A DNA stretch of 64,000 nucleotides, from positions 1,674,001-1,738,000 of the forward strand of contig NZ_CP023434.1 of assembly GCF_003546865.1 (NCBI RefSeq), read 5' to 3'. Shown here piece by piece: positions 1 through 10,292 of this stretch. Under the pieces are notes generated by a model. It searched no databases, was not told where the DNA came from, and saw only the letters and a list, made by a program, of their open reading frames with translations. The position numbers were made by a program, and so were the translations under genes. Every line of letters starts with the position of its first letter. The stretch's first letter is position 1. This stretch comes from Suicoccus acidiformans (GTDB taxonomy: Bacteria; Bacillota; Bacilli; Lactobacillales; Aerococcaceae).

Positions 1-407
1 GGGATACCACGCTTTAGCCATTGCTGGGTCAAAAGTTGACTTACATGCATCGCTGAAAGGGTATTAATTTGGAGCATTTGCCGCATATCCTCATAGGATA
101 AGGCCACAGCTTCTTTAAATAAGCCATAGCCTGCGCAATGCACTGCACCATGAATAACAGGACGCTTGGCAAAAGCCCAATTAATAGCATGTTCCAAAGC
201 ATGGTTATCTGTCAGATCTACAGCAATAACTAAGACATCCACCTTATAACGGCGAAATATGTCTTGGGCAATTTCGATGAGTTTCTCTTTGCGCCGGGCA
301 AGCAGAATTAAATGCCCACCCTCTTTAGCAAGTCCGTAGGCTACAGCCCGACCAATGCCACTACTGGCACCCGTAACAAGCCAAACTTTACCCGTTACTC
401 TCCCCAC
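1..407 (-). CDS. SDR family oxidoreductase, partial (C-terminus beyond window)
   Basis: This is the N-terminal part of a short-chain dehydrogenase/reductase, an NAD(P)-dependent oxidoreductase of unknown substrate. The first residues read VGRVTGKVWLVTGASSGIGR, which contains the TGxxxGIG Rossmann signature of classical SDRs. An NTLSAMH stretch near the cut end fits the conserved Asn of strand 4. The catalytic Ser and YxxxK lie outside the window. The start is a GTG placed directly after the rnz stop codon (TAA then GTG), and the ribosome site GAGGTGG sits in the last rnz codons, so the two genes are very likely translationally coupled. From memory, streptococci show the same rnz-SDR order, followed by recJ. 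Confidence 0.85.
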   Translation of the reverse strand, partial: MGRVTGKVWLVTGASSGIGRAVAYGLAKEGGHLILLARRKEKLIEIAQDIFRRYKVDVLVIAVDLTDNHALEHAINWAFAKRPVIHGAVHCAGYGLFKEAVALSYEDMRQMLQINTLSAMHVSQLLTQQWLKRGI

Positions 408-1331
408 TTAGTCCACCTCAAATTGCTGTAAATCATGGACAATCTGACTTTCGGGAAAGATACGTTTGGCTTGATTAGCCAACTGCTTAACATCAGCGGC
501 TAAATATCTTGAACTAATATGGTTAATATATAATTGCTTCACTTGATTTCTTTCAGCGGCCTTGGCTGCATCAGCAACAGTTGAGTGGAAATAGCGATGC
601 GCCATCTTCGCTTCATCTTGACTGTGTGTGCCTTCATGAACAAGTACGTCTGCATCCTTAGCTAGAATGTCGATATTGGCATTCGGTCGGGTATCGCCCA
701 GAATTGTTATAACACGCCCAGCTTTAGGCTGCCCGATAAAATCCTTCCCATCCAAGACAGTCCCGTCAGCTAGTGTCACAATTTCACCCCGCTTAAGTTG
801 ACCGAAAATAGGTCCATTCGGGATATTATATTCTTGTAGCTTCCCAACAAGAAGCTCACCTTCTTTATCAGGTTCTATAATCCGATAGCCAAAGCACTCA
901 ACGCCGTGTTTCAGTGGTAAATATTCAATCAGCCAACCTTGATGGGCAATGCTCCCTCCTTGACTATCTAATTCGACTATCTTCAAAGGATACTGCAGTT
1001 TTGTCTGTGAATACCTCAAGGAGGATTCCACATAGCCTTTAATACCCTTCGGTCCATAAATGGTTAAAGGTTCATTATCTCCCCCTTGGAAAGAACGACT
1101 ACTTAAAAAACCAGGTAAACCAAAGATATGGTCTCCATGTAAATGCGTAATAAATATATGAGTTACTTTCCTCGGTTTTAACGTTGTTTTCAGAATTTGA
1201 TGTTGGGTAGCTTCACCACAATCAAATATCCAAATTTCATTCAATTCGTCTAATAATTTTAAGGCCAAAGAACTCACATTGCGCCCTTTTGAAGGTACGC
1301 CAGCTCCTGTGCCGAGAAATAATAATTCCAT
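408..1331 (-). CDS. rnz: Ribonuclease Z (tRNA 3' endonuclease)
   Basis: RNase Z is a zinc-dependent beta-lactamase-fold endonuclease that removes 3' trailers from tRNA precursors. The 307-residue length is usual for the short bacterial form. The metal-binding HLHGDH motif lies at residues 63-68. It is followed by GDTRPN, the HEGTHS segment and HRYFHST, which supply further ligands and the exosite-side histidine. The ATG is preceded by a weak GTGAG ribosome site. A TATAAT box lies about 40 bases upstream, but with a poor -35. The SDR gene follows with no gap. Confidence 0.95.
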   Translation of the reverse strand: MELLFLGTGAGVPSKGRNVSSLALKLLDELNEIWIFDCGEATQHQILKTTLKPRKVTHIFITHLHGDHIFGLPGFLSSRSFQGGDNEPLTIYGPKGIKGYVESSLRYSQTKLQYPLKIVELDSQGGSIAHQGWLIEYLPLKHGVECFGYRIIEPDKEGELLVGKLQEYNIPNGPIFGQLKRGEIVTLADGTVLDGKDFIGQPKAGRVITILGDTRPNANIDILAKDADVLVHEGTHSQDEAKMAHRYFHSTVADAAKAAERNQVKQLYINHISSRYLAADVKQLANQAKRIFPESQIVHDLQQFEVD

Positions 1332-1640
1332 TGTCTCACATCTTTTCTAATTTCACACTTGTGTCATTATAGCGTAATTTTCAAGATATAACACGGAATC
1401 TTTAGTAGAAAACACGCTTTTCTATTCAAAATTATATTTTGCGACAGACACATCCTTGAATGAGTGCATACAAACTATAATCTAATCTTCCCCAAAATCA
1501 TACACTTCAAAGAATATAAATATTGCCGAACGTTGATAAGGCTGCTTTTTTCAGGAGATATTATTTTCAGCATGGGTTGTATAAATATGCAGTGCAGCTC
1601 AGTGTTATAAAGATTTTTTGAAAGGGGAAATTTATGCTAC
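1332..1640. other. Intergenic region with no supported gene
   Basis: This AT-rich stretch separates rnz from the terminator of the acyltransferase operon. It holds a possible rnz -10 box (TATAAT on the minus strand near 1370). I see no supported coding sequence, RNA gene or mobile element in the rest. Confidence 0.5.
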
Positions 1641-1693
1641 AAAGAAAAACCGAATCATCCGCCCAAGCCGAAGCCTTTTGGCGAATAATTCGG
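1641..1693 (-). terminator. Rho-independent terminator of the glyQS-obgE-acyltransferase operon
   Basis: The inverted repeat at 1650-1663 and 1680-1693 forms a 14-bp stem on the minus-strand transcript, with two G-U wobbles, and is followed by a GGTTTTTCTTT run. The wobbles become mismatches on the other strand, so it acts for minus-strand transcripts. Confidence 0.85.
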
Positions 1694-1721
1694 ATTTAAA
1701 AATATCTCTATATAACTTGTC

Positions 1722-3563
1722 TTAACGCTGTCCGTAGACTTCCTGAGCGATAAACACCGCTAGCTCTTTGGCACCTTCTTTATTCGGGTGTGCACCATCT
1801 TCATACATCCACTCCGGATGATCGTTAGCATATGTTTCCCAGTCAATAACATGAACATTCCCATATCTCTGTGCCGCGTTAAAGAGTTGACGGTTTACGT
1901 CATCATTCCACGGTCGATTTACATTCGCCGTGACGAAATAATGGTCGCGGTCGGTACCTACGGCTTGGATGTAATCATCCAATTGATTCTGGGTAAAGGT
2001 TCCGTTAGACCCAAGCATGGTCACAACTGTCGATTGCAGGAGATTACTTGTCTTAAGCTGTTCAATCGTATCGACACTCCTGTACAGTTGACGTCCTACC
2101 TCTCCCTGGATAATAGCTTTGGGGAAGACTGTTTGAATATCTTCAGCCGCAGCTAATAAGATAGAATCCCCAACGAAGGTAACATCTAAGCCACTGGCAT
2201 AGAGTGTTTCTTCTTGGTCCAGACCTTCGATATTATTAATAACCTTATTTGTTTGAGTGCTCTCATCTTGCGTTTGATCAGCTAACTCCTCGTTAGAGAC
2301 AATAACTGATTGCAATTCTTCAGCCGTATCAGACCGTGATTCTGGCGCTGCCAGTACCCCGATACTACCGATAATAAACACAATAGCATAAATACCTGTC
2401 AAGACCTTCACAGCCGTTAACTGTTGCGGGTGTTTCTTCAAGAAGTTAAATTGCATTTGGCTTTTCTTCAAGTTAAAGTGCTGTCCTAAAGGCAATTGGA
2501 TACGTTGCTGTTCAAAGATTTGGTAAGAGAATTCAGCTACAATAATCAAGACCAGCATTTGGATAAGAGTCAGCCAGGTCATGGATTTAGCTAAATTGCC
2601 CATCACCGTCGGTAGTACTAAATATATTGCGTAATACCAGAGGTAGTAGGAGAAGCTGCGCCGGCCTAACCATGCTAAGGGCTTGAAGCTGAGTAGCTTA
2701 TGCCAAATAGTATCAGGATGAATGGCGGCGATTATTAATAAGCCACTCGTCAAGGTAAACAGTGTCATCCCGAAACGATAGGCAAAAGCTTGCGTACCAT
2801 ACATAAAGTTAACCATCAAGAACAGCATAATAACCGCTATCAGGCCAATGCCATTCAAGACTAGTTTCGGCTTAGACGCCAAAGGCTTCGCTTCTAATTT
2901 AGCCGGAAATATAAAGCCCAGTGCCCCTCCAAACGTATAGGCAGATGCCCGGGTTAATAAATCATAATAAACCCGAGTCGGATCGCCCCCTTCGGGATAC
3001 CAATAAGCCATCAAGAACGCCGAAATTAAAGACACCACCAGCAAGAAGTTAGCCGCCACCGCAGGTCTGCGGTTCCAAGAATAGAACAATTTCACCGCAA
3101 TCGGGGTTAAAAGAAGCAGCTGTCCCAAAAGCGAAACATACCAAAGATGCGTAAAGGCACTTGGATTCGCTGCCTGTACGAAATAAGACTGCTCTTGAAA
3201 AATTTGATAGTAATTATTCAAGAAGACCAGACCCGACAGGGCCATATTGCGAATATTAAAGAAATACTCCCGGGCAAACAACATAATAAAGGTGGTCACC
3301 GTTACAATCATTGCCAACATCGGGAAGAATAACCGTTCAAAGCGCCTCCGGTAATAACTGCGAATTTTCGGCTGCTTGCCTTGGCTATCCGCAATATAGA
3401 AATGCCTGAAATTAAAGAAACCGGCAATCACTAAGAACAAATTAACAGCCAAATAACCCCCGGGAACAATGTGTTGAAAGAAATAGTAGCCTAGAATAAG
3501 TAGAATCGCCAAGCCTTTCAGCCCGTCGAACACATCTAAGCGTTGGGTATTGCTTTGTTTCAT
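1722..3563 (-). CDS. Membrane acyltransferase-3 / SGNH O-acetyltransferase (OatA-like)
   Basis: This two-part protein has about ten N-terminal membrane segments of the acyltransferase-3 family (roughly residues 10-400) and an extracytoplasmic SGNH-hydrolase domain (roughly 455-613). The SGNH part shows GDSILL (block I serine) and DGAHPN (block V Asp/His). The architecture is that of OatA-type enzymes, which move acetyl groups across the membrane onto peptidoglycan or other wall polymers. The exact acceptor cannot be read from sequence. A GTG directly abuts the obgE stop, but the ATG at 3563 has an AGGTG site at good spacing, so I use it. It is the last gene before the terminator. Confidence 0.85.
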   Translation of the reverse strand: MKQSNTQRLDVFDGLKGLAILLILGYYFFQHIVPGGYLAVNLFLVIAGFFNFRHFYIADSQGKQPKIRSYYRRRFERLFFPMLAMIVTVTTFIMLFAREYFFNIRNMALSGLVFLNNYYQIFQEQSYFVQAANPSAFTHLWYVSLLGQLLLLTPIAVKLFYSWNRRPAVAANFLLVVSLISAFLMAYWYPEGGDPTRVYYDLLTRASAYTFGGALGFIFPAKLEAKPLASKPKLVLNGIGLIAVIMLFLMVNFMYGTQAFAYRFGMTLFTLTSGLLIIAAIHPDTIWHKLLSFKPLAWLGRRSFSYYLWYYAIYLVLPTVMGNLAKSMTWLTLIQMLVLIIVAEFSYQIFEQQRIQLPLGQHFNLKKSQMQFNFLKKHPQQLTAVKVLTGIYAIVFIIGSIGVLAAPESRSDTAEELQSVIVSNEELADQTQDESTQTNKVINNIEGLDQEETLYASGLDVTFVGDSILLAAAEDIQTVFPKAIIQGEVGRQLYRSVDTIEQLKTSNLLQSTVVTMLGSNGTFTQNQLDDYIQAVGTDRDHYFVTANVNRPWNDDVNRQLFNAAQRYGNVHVIDWETYANDHPEWMYEDGAHPNKEGAKELAVFIAQEVYGQR

Positions 3564-3572
3564 TCCATTCAC

Positions 3573-4886
3573 CTACTCCATGAACTCAAATTGGAAGCCT
3601 GAAAGTTCAATGGTATCGCCATTCTTAGCACCTGCTTTACGCAAGGCATCATCAATTCCCATGCCGCGCATTTGTCTAGCAAAGCGGGCTAAACTTTCAT
3701 CATGAGCCGTATTCGTCATGGCAAAAAGCTTCTCAATTTTGGCTCCGGTGATTAAGTAATAGTCTCCATCTAAGCGATGGACTTCGAAATCGGGTTCCTC
3801 TTCTTCCAAACCATAGTGTACAACGCTCTCGACTGTCTCCTCTTCCAAGGGGATAAATTCCGTCTCACGAACAATTTCTTCCGTTCGATCCAACAATGCC
3901 TGCAGTCCCTTAGCTTGCCATCCACTAATTTGAAATTGCTCGGCTTGTGTGAGTTCTGGATGCTCTTGGTAGTAAGTCGCAATCTTAGCTTGAAACTCTG
4001 GCAAATTCTCTTGGGCTTCAGCTAAGTCCATCTTATTTAAGACAAGAATCATCGGCCGTTCAAGAATTCGCTCGTGATACGTTCCCAACTCGTCCATAAT
4101 CTTGACAAAGTCCTCAAAAGGATCGCGCCCATGACTGGCAGCCATATCAATCACATGCAAGATGACTTTAGTTCGTTCAATATGCTTAAGAAATTGTGTC
4201 CCTAGACCTACGCCTTGGGAAGCACCTTCAATAAGTCCAGGCGTATCAGCCACGACAAATTCGCGGTCGACGCCCATTTTGACTACACCGAGATTCGGTT
4301 CTAAGGTTGTAAATTGATAATCAGCAATCTTAGGCTTCGCATTACTAATGACGGAAAGCAAGGTAGATTTCCCGACACTCGGATAGCCTACTAGGGCTAC
4401 GTCCGCCAGCAATTTCAACTCAAGTTCTAATTCAAATTCCTCACCCGGTTCACCATTTTCGGCAATGGATGGTGCCGGATTCTTATGGGTCGCAAAACGC
4501 ATGTTACCGCGACCACCCCGACCACCTTTGGCTACGACTAGACGTTGGCCATGCTCAACCAAATCGCCGAGCAAGGCTCCTGTTTCGCTATTTCTAACTA
4601 GGGTACCTGGCGGGATTTTCACAATTAAATCTTCGGCTGAACGACCGTACATACCTTTGCTCATACCGTTTTGGCCGTTATCAGCTTTAAAGTGACGATT
4701 GTAGCGGAAATCTACCAAGGTTCTCAGACCTTCATCCACTTGAAAGATGACGTCGCCACCTTGCCCACCATCACCACCTGCAGGCCCCCCATCGGGTACA
4801 TATTTCTCTCGACGGAAGGCAACCATTCCATCGCCGCCTTTGCCGGCTTTGACATTTACTTTAGCGAAATCTAGAAAAGTCGACAT
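3573..4886 (-). CDS. obgE: GTPase Obg/CgtA
   Basis: Obg is an essential GTPase involved in late 50S ribosome assembly and in stress signalling. The 437 residues show the glycine-rich Obg fold (about 1-158), a G domain with GYPSVGKS at 167-174, DTPGLIEGA and NKMD, and the extra C-terminal OCT domain (about 360-437) found in Firmicutes. The ATG has a strong AAAGGAGGGG site 7 bases upstream. It follows glyS by about 30 bases, so it probably shares the T-box-controlled transcript. Confidence 0.97.
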   Translation of the reverse strand: MSTFLDFAKVNVKAGKGGDGMVAFRREKYVPDGGPAGGDGGQGGDVIFQVDEGLRTLVDFRYNRHFKADNGQNGMSKGMYGRSAEDLIVKIPPGTLVRNSETGALLGDLVEHGQRLVVAKGGRGGRGNMRFATHKNPAPSIAENGEPGEEFELELELKLLADVALVGYPSVGKSTLLSVISNAKPKIADYQFTTLEPNLGVVKMGVDREFVVADTPGLIEGASQGVGLGTQFLKHIERTKVILHVIDMAASHGRDPFEDFVKIMDELGTYHERILERPMILVLNKMDLAEAQENLPEFQAKIATYYQEHPELTQAEQFQISGWQAKGLQALLDRTEEIVRETEFIPLEEETVESVVHYGLEEEEPDFEVHRLDGDYYLITGAKIEKLFAMTNTAHDESLARFARQMRGMGIDDALRKAGAKNGDTIELSGFQFEFME

Positions 4887-4916
4887 AGAGCACCCCTCCT
4901 TTCTGTTTCATTCGGC

Positions 4917-6956
4917 TTAAAATTTACTAATTAAGGCGCGTGCATCTACTAAATTAAGTATCCATTGACTCAAGTTCGCTAAGGTTACTTGACGATTGTG
5001 GCGGATTGTGGCATCTTCAGCATTCACCATATTATTTTCGAAATAATCACTAATCACTGGCACCAAGTCATGCAATTGTTGAAGTTGCTCAGCAATTGAA
5101 CCTTCTTGGGAAAGGTCTTGAATCGCTTGAATCAGCGCTGTTTCGGATTCTGTTTCAGCTAAGTCTGGATTCATTGCGCCGGTTATTTCGACTTGGCTAC
5201 CTAAGTTTAAGACGCGACTCATGGCTTCAACAAATTGACGATACGCTTCTGGAGCTTCCTTACGTTTCGCCTGAAGGTTTGTGGCAACTTGGATCGTCTC
5301 TAATACATTTAAGTGATTGGCTGAGGTCGCTCCTTGGATAATATCATGAGCAATGCCATCTTGTTGTAAATGCTGGATAATACGTGCTTGAATAAATTCA
5401 ATTAATTGCTGGCGCTCTGAACTTTCTGTCATTTCTTTCTCGATAACAGCTAATAAGTCAAAGTCCCACTGCTGATCCCAAATAATTTCAACTAAGCCAC
5501 TAGCTTGCCGTCTTAAGGCATATGGGTCGTTAGAACCAGTTGGAATAAGACCCGCCTGGAAGTACTGCATTAAAGTATCTAATTTATCCGCTGCTGCTAA
5601 GAGCGCACCAGCTTGAGTATCCGGTAAGGATCCGCCACTTTGGGTAGGCATATATTGGCTGCCAATCGCCTGAGCAATAGCTTTAGAAAGTCCGTAGTGT
5701 TCCCCGTACAACTCGCCAACCGTGCCTTGTAGCTCTGAGAATTCATCCACCATCAAGGTCATTAAATCATATTTATATATTTCAGCCGCTTGGCTTGCTG
5801 CTTGCCCTGCTTCAGACTCTAGTGCTCCTGTTAAATGCGGTAAGAATTGCTCTTCAATTAAAGCTTTCACACGCACTTGCTTGTCTGCTAAAGAGCCAAG
5901 TTTATAATGTTCGTTCACATGCTCCAATTTAGCAACATAAGTTTCCAATGGTAACTTCAAGTCTTCCTCATAGAAGAATAAGGCGTCTTCGAGTCGTGCC
6001 TTTAGTACTTTGAGATTCCCTTTAATAACATTCTCAATATGCTCTTCATTCCCATTGCGTACGGAAATGAAATATGGCAGCAGCTCACCCTTGGTGTCTT
6101 CCACATAGAAATAACGCTGGTGATCGCGCATCGCTGTCTTGAGTATAATACTTGGTACTTGTAAGTAATTCTCATCAAATTGCCCGTAGAAGGCGGTTGG
6201 CCATTCAACAATGGCAGTTACTTCTTCTAATAAATCAGAATCTTGGGGCACATGCCAGCCATTCTCTTGGGCAATGGCCTCAACTTGTTGACTAATAGTG
6301 TCTTGGCGCTTCTCAAAGCTTGCGATAACCTGCTCATTTCTCAAGGCACTCTCATATTCGCTCGGATGCGAAAGTTGAACATTCTTACCAATGAAGCGGT
6401 GGCCTCGTGTTTGATTACCCGCCTTCACCCCTACAAAACTTAATGGCAACACCTTTGAATTATATAAAGATATTAACCAGTGTACCGGCCGGATATAAGC
6501 TACGTCATAGTCATGCCAACGCATCGATACTGGGAAAGTCATCGCCTTGATAACTTGATCAATATCTTTCAACACTTCTTCACTAGCTAAACCTTCCACA
6601 TATTTGTCAGCAAAGACATACATCGTTCCATTCACATCTTCTTCAAGCAAATCATCCACTTCAATTCCTTGACCGCGGGCAAAACCTAAAGCTGCTTTAG
6701 TCCAGGCCCCTTGGTCATCTTTAGCAATATGTAAAGCAGGACCACGATTATGCTCTTGAATGGCTTCTTGTTGCTCTGCCAAGCCATTCACACGAACGGC
6801 TAAGCGACGAGGTGTCGCAAAGCGATCGATAGAAGTATAAGATAAACGATTCTCTTCCAGAAATGCCTCAACACGCTCCGCTAATTGATCTCTTAAGGAG
6901 AGGACAAAGCGTGCTGGAATTTCTTCCATTCCAATTTCTAATAAATAATCTGCCAT
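4917..6956 (-). CDS. glyS: Glycine--tRNA ligase beta subunit
   Basis: This is the beta chain of the alpha2beta2 glycyl-tRNA synthetase and carries tRNA recognition and an HD-like region. The protein starts MADYLLEIGMEEIPARFV, the typical GlyS N-terminus. Its 679 residues are normal for the family. An AAAGGTAGG site precedes the ATG, and only 15 bases separate it from glyQ, as expected for subunits made together. Confidence 0.97.
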   Translation of the reverse strand: MADYLLEIGMEEIPARFVLSLRDQLAERVEAFLEENRLSYTSIDRFATPRRLAVRVNGLAEQQEAIQEHNRGPALHIAKDDQGAWTKAALGFARGQGIEVDDLLEEDVNGTMYVFADKYVEGLASEEVLKDIDQVIKAMTFPVSMRWHDYDVAYIRPVHWLISLYNSKVLPLSFVGVKAGNQTRGHRFIGKNVQLSHPSEYESALRNEQVIASFEKRQDTISQQVEAIAQENGWHVPQDSDLLEEVTAIVEWPTAFYGQFDENYLQVPSIILKTAMRDHQRYFYVEDTKGELLPYFISVRNGNEEHIENVIKGNLKVLKARLEDALFFYEEDLKLPLETYVAKLEHVNEHYKLGSLADKQVRVKALIEEQFLPHLTGALESEAGQAASQAAEIYKYDLMTLMVDEFSELQGTVGELYGEHYGLSKAIAQAIGSQYMPTQSGGSLPDTQAGALLAAADKLDTLMQYFQAGLIPTGSNDPYALRRQASGLVEIIWDQQWDFDLLAVIEKEMTESSERQQLIEFIQARIIQHLQQDGIAHDIIQGATSANHLNVLETIQVATNLQAKRKEAPEAYRQFVEAMSRVLNLGSQVEITGAMNPDLAETESETALIQAIQDLSQEGSIAEQLQQLHDLVPVISDYFENNMVNAEDATIRHNRQVTLANLSQWILNLVDARALISKF

Positions 6957-6971
6957 GGTTGACCTACCTTT

Positions 6972-7862
6972 CTATGCTTTACTTTCTTCTTTCAGCAATG
7001 GGAAGCCTAAAGCTTCACGACTCTCCACAAACCGTTCTGCAACACCACGGGCAAGCTTTCGAATTCTAGCTAAATACCCAGCCCGGTCGGACACTGAAAT
7101 AACACCTCGGGCATCCAACAAGTTAAAGGTATGCGAGCATTTAAGAATATAGTCATAAGCCGGATGAACGAGTCCCTCAGCTAGCAAGCGTTGGGCTTCC
7201 TGTTCATAGTTCTCGAAGTGTTTATGTAACATATCTGCATCACTGATATCAAAGGAATACGTAGAATGTTCAAATTCTGGTTGCTTAAATATATCGCCGT
7301 ATTTAACGCCCGGGGCCCACTGCAAATCGTAAACATCGTTTACGTCTAGAATATACATAGCCAAGCGTTCAAGCCCATAAGTCAACTCACTCATGATCGG
7401 GTCGCACTTCAAGCCGCCGACTTGTTGGAAGTAGGTAAATTGGGTAATTTCCATGCCATCAATCCATACTTCCCAACCAAGACCTGCACATCCTAAAGAC
7501 GGATTCTCCCAGTTATCTTCAACAAAGCGAATATCATGTTCTAAAGGATTAATACCTAAAGCCACCAAGCTATCCAAGTATAACTCTTGAATATTTAAAG
7601 GCGAAGGCTTCATAACTACTTGAAACTGATGATGCTGATACAAACGATTTGGGTTCTGGCCATAGCGCCCATCAGCTGGGCGGCGTGATGGCTCAACATA
7701 AGCTGCGTTCCAAGGCTCTGGACCAATGGCTCTAAGGAAAGTATACGGACTCATCGTTCCCGCACCTTTCTCCGTATCATAACTTTGCAATAAAAGGCAG
7801 CCCTCTTTCGCCCAATAATTCTGTAATGTGAGAATAATATCTTGCATTGTCTGTGGCTTCAT
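6972..7862 (-). CDS. glyQ: Glycine--tRNA ligase alpha subunit
   Basis: This is the catalytic alpha chain of the tetrameric glycyl-tRNA synthetase. It has 296 residues with the conserved segments [16 protein letters not shown] near the N-terminus and [20 protein letters not shown], typical of GlyQ. The start has GAGGAGG upstream. It is the first gene after a T-box leader, so expression should respond to uncharged tRNA-Gly. Downstream genes in the unit are glyS, obgE and the acyltransferase. Confidence 0.97.
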   Translation of the reverse strand: MKPQTMQDIILTLQNYWAKEGCLLLQSYDTEKGAGTMSPYTFLRAIGPEPWNAAYVEPSRRPADGRYGQNPNRLYQHHQFQVVMKPSPLNIQELYLDSLVALGINPLEHDIRFVEDNWENPSLGCAGLGWEVWIDGMEITQFTYFQQVGGLKCDPIMSELTYGLERLAMYILDVNDVYDLQWAPGVKYGDIFKQPEFEHSTYSFDISDADMLHKHFENYEQEAQRLLAEGLVHPAYDYILKCSHTFNLLDARGVISVSDRAGYLARIRKLARGVAERFVESREALGFPLLKEESKA

Positions 7863-7877
7863 TTCTTTTCCTCCTCA

Positions 7878-8064
7878 TAAAAAAGGCCCTATGATTAAGT
7901 CTACACTCAATCATAGGGACGATCATCTCGCGGTTCCACCCTAATTCCAACCAAGGTTGGCTCTTTTATCTTCAATTCAAACGTAGAAGCTACCATTCGA
8001 CTCGCTTTGGCTCTCACTTTCCCAAAGTCGCTGGACTGTCTTCTTTCAATGCGCTCCTAACAGT
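7878..8064 (-). promoter_or_regulatory. T-box leader (tRNA-Gly) of glyQS
   Basis: On the minus strand the antiterminator core GGGTGGAACCGCG lies at 7941-7929. It is followed by a terminator hairpin (7919-7887) and a T-run. Reading the Stem I specifier loop by analogy with the arg T-box in this window puts GGT (Gly) at 7994-7992, flanked by a 3' A. The codon choice is an inference from manual folding; the T-box call itself is firm. Confidence 0.93.
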
Positions 8065-8070
8065 GCATTT

Positions 8071-8099
8071 ATTCTACTAACTTTCTTAAGAAAAGTCAA
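8071..8099 (-). promoter_or_regulatory. Promoter of the glyQS T-box operon
   Basis: TTGACT (8099-8094), a 17-base spacer and TAGAAT (8076-8071) precede the T-box leader. Confidence 0.75.
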
Positions 8100-8104
8100 T
8101 CTGT

Positions 8105-8893
8105 TCACTGATTTTTCTTCCGTTTCGCTAGTAAGGCCTGGCTCAGCGCCTCACTCTTCTTCAACTCCTCTAAGTAACGCTTACTACGCAGGCGTATCCC
8201 GACATATTCCCGGTATATCTCATCGACAATCCGCCGCATTTGGGCCAAGGTTGCTTGACTTAAATCCATCCGCTGAATCGCTCCAATCGGCCGACTTGCC
8301 AGTATTCGTAAGGCAAAGACTGCCCTGGGATCGGCATGTAAGCGATAAGCATCCTTATCGAAATGCCTTGGACAAAGCAAACCTTGCTGGCGTAAACTAA
8401 TATCTAACGCTTGATCAGTTACTTGACAATAGAGACAGCCTTGCCAATTCCAATAAATTCCGAAGAATTTCAGCAAATGCAACTCCGTATGCAAGGTAAT
8501 AATTGCTGGATCTAAATCCTGATTGATTGCCTCTAAGGCCCCGAGCAGTATTTGATAAACGGCGGGATTAGGCTCAGCATCCTCTAAGGCAGCATCCGTA
8601 AGTTGGGTCACATACGTTGCATAAGCCTGCCTGAGGTAATCACTTTGAATTTGCCGAAAGAAATTCAAAGTCTCCCCTTCTTGCAAAAAGGAGAGACCAT
8701 CCGCATGAATTGTACCAATATAGCGATTATACGTCAGAGGAAGCAATTGACTTCGCAGCTTATGATTGGGCCGGTAAAGCCCCTTCACAAAAAACATCTT
8801 TGTCCCAAAGGGTTCGGTGAAAATCTTAACCAAGCCATCATTTTCTTTATACTTGCGCTCAAATAACACAATCCCATCGAATCGCTCTTGCAT
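8105..8893 (-). CDS. recO: DNA repair protein RecO
   Basis: RecO works with RecF and RecR to load RecA at gaps. It has an N-terminal OB fold (from MQERFDGIVLFERKYKEND) and a helical C-terminal part. Cysteines in GCLYC and LCPRH fit the RecO zinc site. Its 262 residues are usual. AAGGAGGTGG precedes the ATG. It follows era, as in most Firmicutes, and ends just before the glyQS promoter. Confidence 0.95.
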   Translation of the reverse strand: MQERFDGIVLFERKYKENDGLVKIFTEPFGTKMFFVKGLYRPNHKLRSQLLPLTYNRYIGTIHADGLSFLQEGETLNFFRQIQSDYLRQAYATYVTQLTDAALEDAEPNPAVYQILLGALEAINQDLDPAIITLHTELHLLKFFGIYWNWQGCLYCQVTDQALDISLRQQGLLCPRHFDKDAYRLHADPRAVFALRILASRPIGAIQRMDLSQATLAQMRRIVDEIYREYVGIRLRSKRYLEELKKSEALSQALLAKRKKNQ

Positions 8894-8990
8894 CCTCCAC
8901 CTCCTTACGCCTTAGCTTGCCGTGCAGTTCATGCTTTTAACTTGGCCCAAAGTATAAGGCATGAATTGATAATCGTACCAGAAATCCCTA

Positions 8991-9896
8991 TCAATAATCA
9001 TCAGGCCGATAACCTAAGTCCATTAGCTGACTCTGGCGTTCGCGCCAATTGTTCTGAACTTTAACCCATAAATCTAAATAGACCTTATCGTCTAGCAAAT
9101 GCTCAATATCACGACGAGCTAGTTGGCCAATTTTCTTAATCATCTTACCTTGCGCTCCGATAATGATACCCTTCTGGCTTTTGCGTTCAACGATAATAGT
9201 GGCTTGAATTTCAATTTTACCATCTTCGTTTCTTTGCATCCGCTCAACTTGAACGGCTACAGAATGTGGAATCTCTTCACGTGTTAAAAGCAAAATTTTC
9301 TCGCGGATAAATTCTGCTACAACGAAATATTCAGGATGATCCATAACTTGATCTGCCGGATAGTATTTTGGACCTTCTTGGAGAATCCCTTTGATTCCTT
9401 CAAGTAGTTCCGGCACATTATCACCTTCAGTCGCACTGATTGGATAAATTTCATCGAAATCATATTCCTGACGATAGGATTCAATAATCGGCAATAAATC
9501 TTCATGTGAAACGAGGTCAATCTTGTTAATTAATAGGAAGACAGGTACCTTCGTACTTGCAGCCCGTTCAATGACAAGGCGGTCTCCCGGCCCAATGGGT
9601 TCGCTGGCGTTAACTACAACTAAAACCCCATCCACACCTTGCAAGGCAGAATACGTTGTCTTCAACATAAAATCACCTAAAGCATGCTTAGGCTTATGAA
9701 TACCGGGTGTATCAATAAAAACAATTTGAGCCGTTTCGTCTGTGTAAACCCCTTGAATTCTATTACGCGTCGTTTGGGCTTTATCTGACATAATAGCGAT
9801 TTTCTGGCCTACGAAGCGATTCAATAGGGTTGATTTACCGACATTCGGCCGTCCGATGATCGCAATAAAGCCTGATTTAAATGTTTGTTCCTTCAT
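8991..9896 (-). CDS. era: GTPase Era
   Basis: Era binds the 3' end of 16S rRNA and helps mature the 30S subunit. G1 is GRPNVGKST at residues 15-23, followed by DTPGIHKP and NKID. The C-terminal KH domain is visible as [13 protein letters not shown]. Length is 301 residues. GGAGGAG precedes the ATG. It lies 12 bases after dgkA in the ybeY-dgkA-era order common in Firmicutes. Confidence 0.97.
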   Translation of the reverse strand: MKEQTFKSGFIAIIGRPNVGKSTLLNRFVGQKIAIMSDKAQTTRNRIQGVYTDETAQIVFIDTPGIHKPKHALGDFMLKTTYSALQGVDGVLVVVNASEPIGPGDRLVIERAASTKVPVFLLINKIDLVSHEDLLPIIESYRQEYDFDEIYPISATEGDNVPELLEGIKGILQEGPKYYPADQVMDHPEYFVVAEFIREKILLLTREEIPHSVAVQVERMQRNEDGKIEIQATIIVERKSQKGIIIGAQGKMIKKIGQLARRDIEHLLDDKVYLDLWVKVQNNWRERQSQLMDLGYRPDDY

Positions 9897-9908
9897 AACT
9901 CCTCCATT

Positions 9909-10292
9909 CTAAATAAGTAATTTCATATATGGTATAAAGATTATTAAGCCTATAAGCGCCGCTGTCAAGGCCGCTAGCAGTACTGCCCCTGCTGCAATAT
10001 CTTTAGCTCGTTTCGCTAAAGGTAATTCTTGCCCTTGCGCTACAAGGTCTACTACCGTTTCAATCGCACTGTTAAATAGTTCCGCCGAAAGGACCAGACC
10101 ACTAGCAAGTAAGACAGCGAGCCATTCCCCTAGTGTGATTTGGAAATAGAAGCCCGCCCCTATTGTCAACAGGCCTATGCACAGTTCTATGCGTAAATTG
10201 CGCTCCGTCTGAAATGCTTGGTAAATACCACTTATTGCGAAAGAACAGCTTTTAATAAATTTCTTTAGCGAAGCTTTAACGGGAGAGGCCAT
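9909..10292 (-). CDS. dgkA: Diacylglycerol/undecaprenol kinase, DgkA family
   Basis: This small integral membrane kinase (127 residues, three membrane segments) carries the family signature around SAELFNSAIETVVDL, which holds the catalytic and metal-binding glutamates. Gram-positive members mainly phosphorylate undecaprenol for cell-wall lipid recycling. The ATG lies inside the last codons of ybeY (17-base overlap) and has no strong site of its own, so translation is probably coupled. Confidence 0.93.
   Translation of the reverse strand: MASPVKASLKKFIKSCSFAISGIYQAFQTERNLRIELCIGLLTIGAGFYFQITLGEWLAVLLASGLVLSAELFNSAIETVVDLVAQGQELPLAKRAKDIAAGAVLLAALTAALIGLIIFIPYMKLLI

Noticed and set aside
1634-1699. 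A 21-codon ORF on the plus strand with an AAAGGGG-like site
   Set aside because: It lies across the terminator hairpin of the opposite-strand operon, and its codons are fixed by that hairpin. No promoter or homology supports it.
8912-8962. A 16-codon ORF between era and recO on the minus strand, where B. subtilis has yqzL
   Set aside because: It has no ribosome site, and the sequence does not resemble YqzL.
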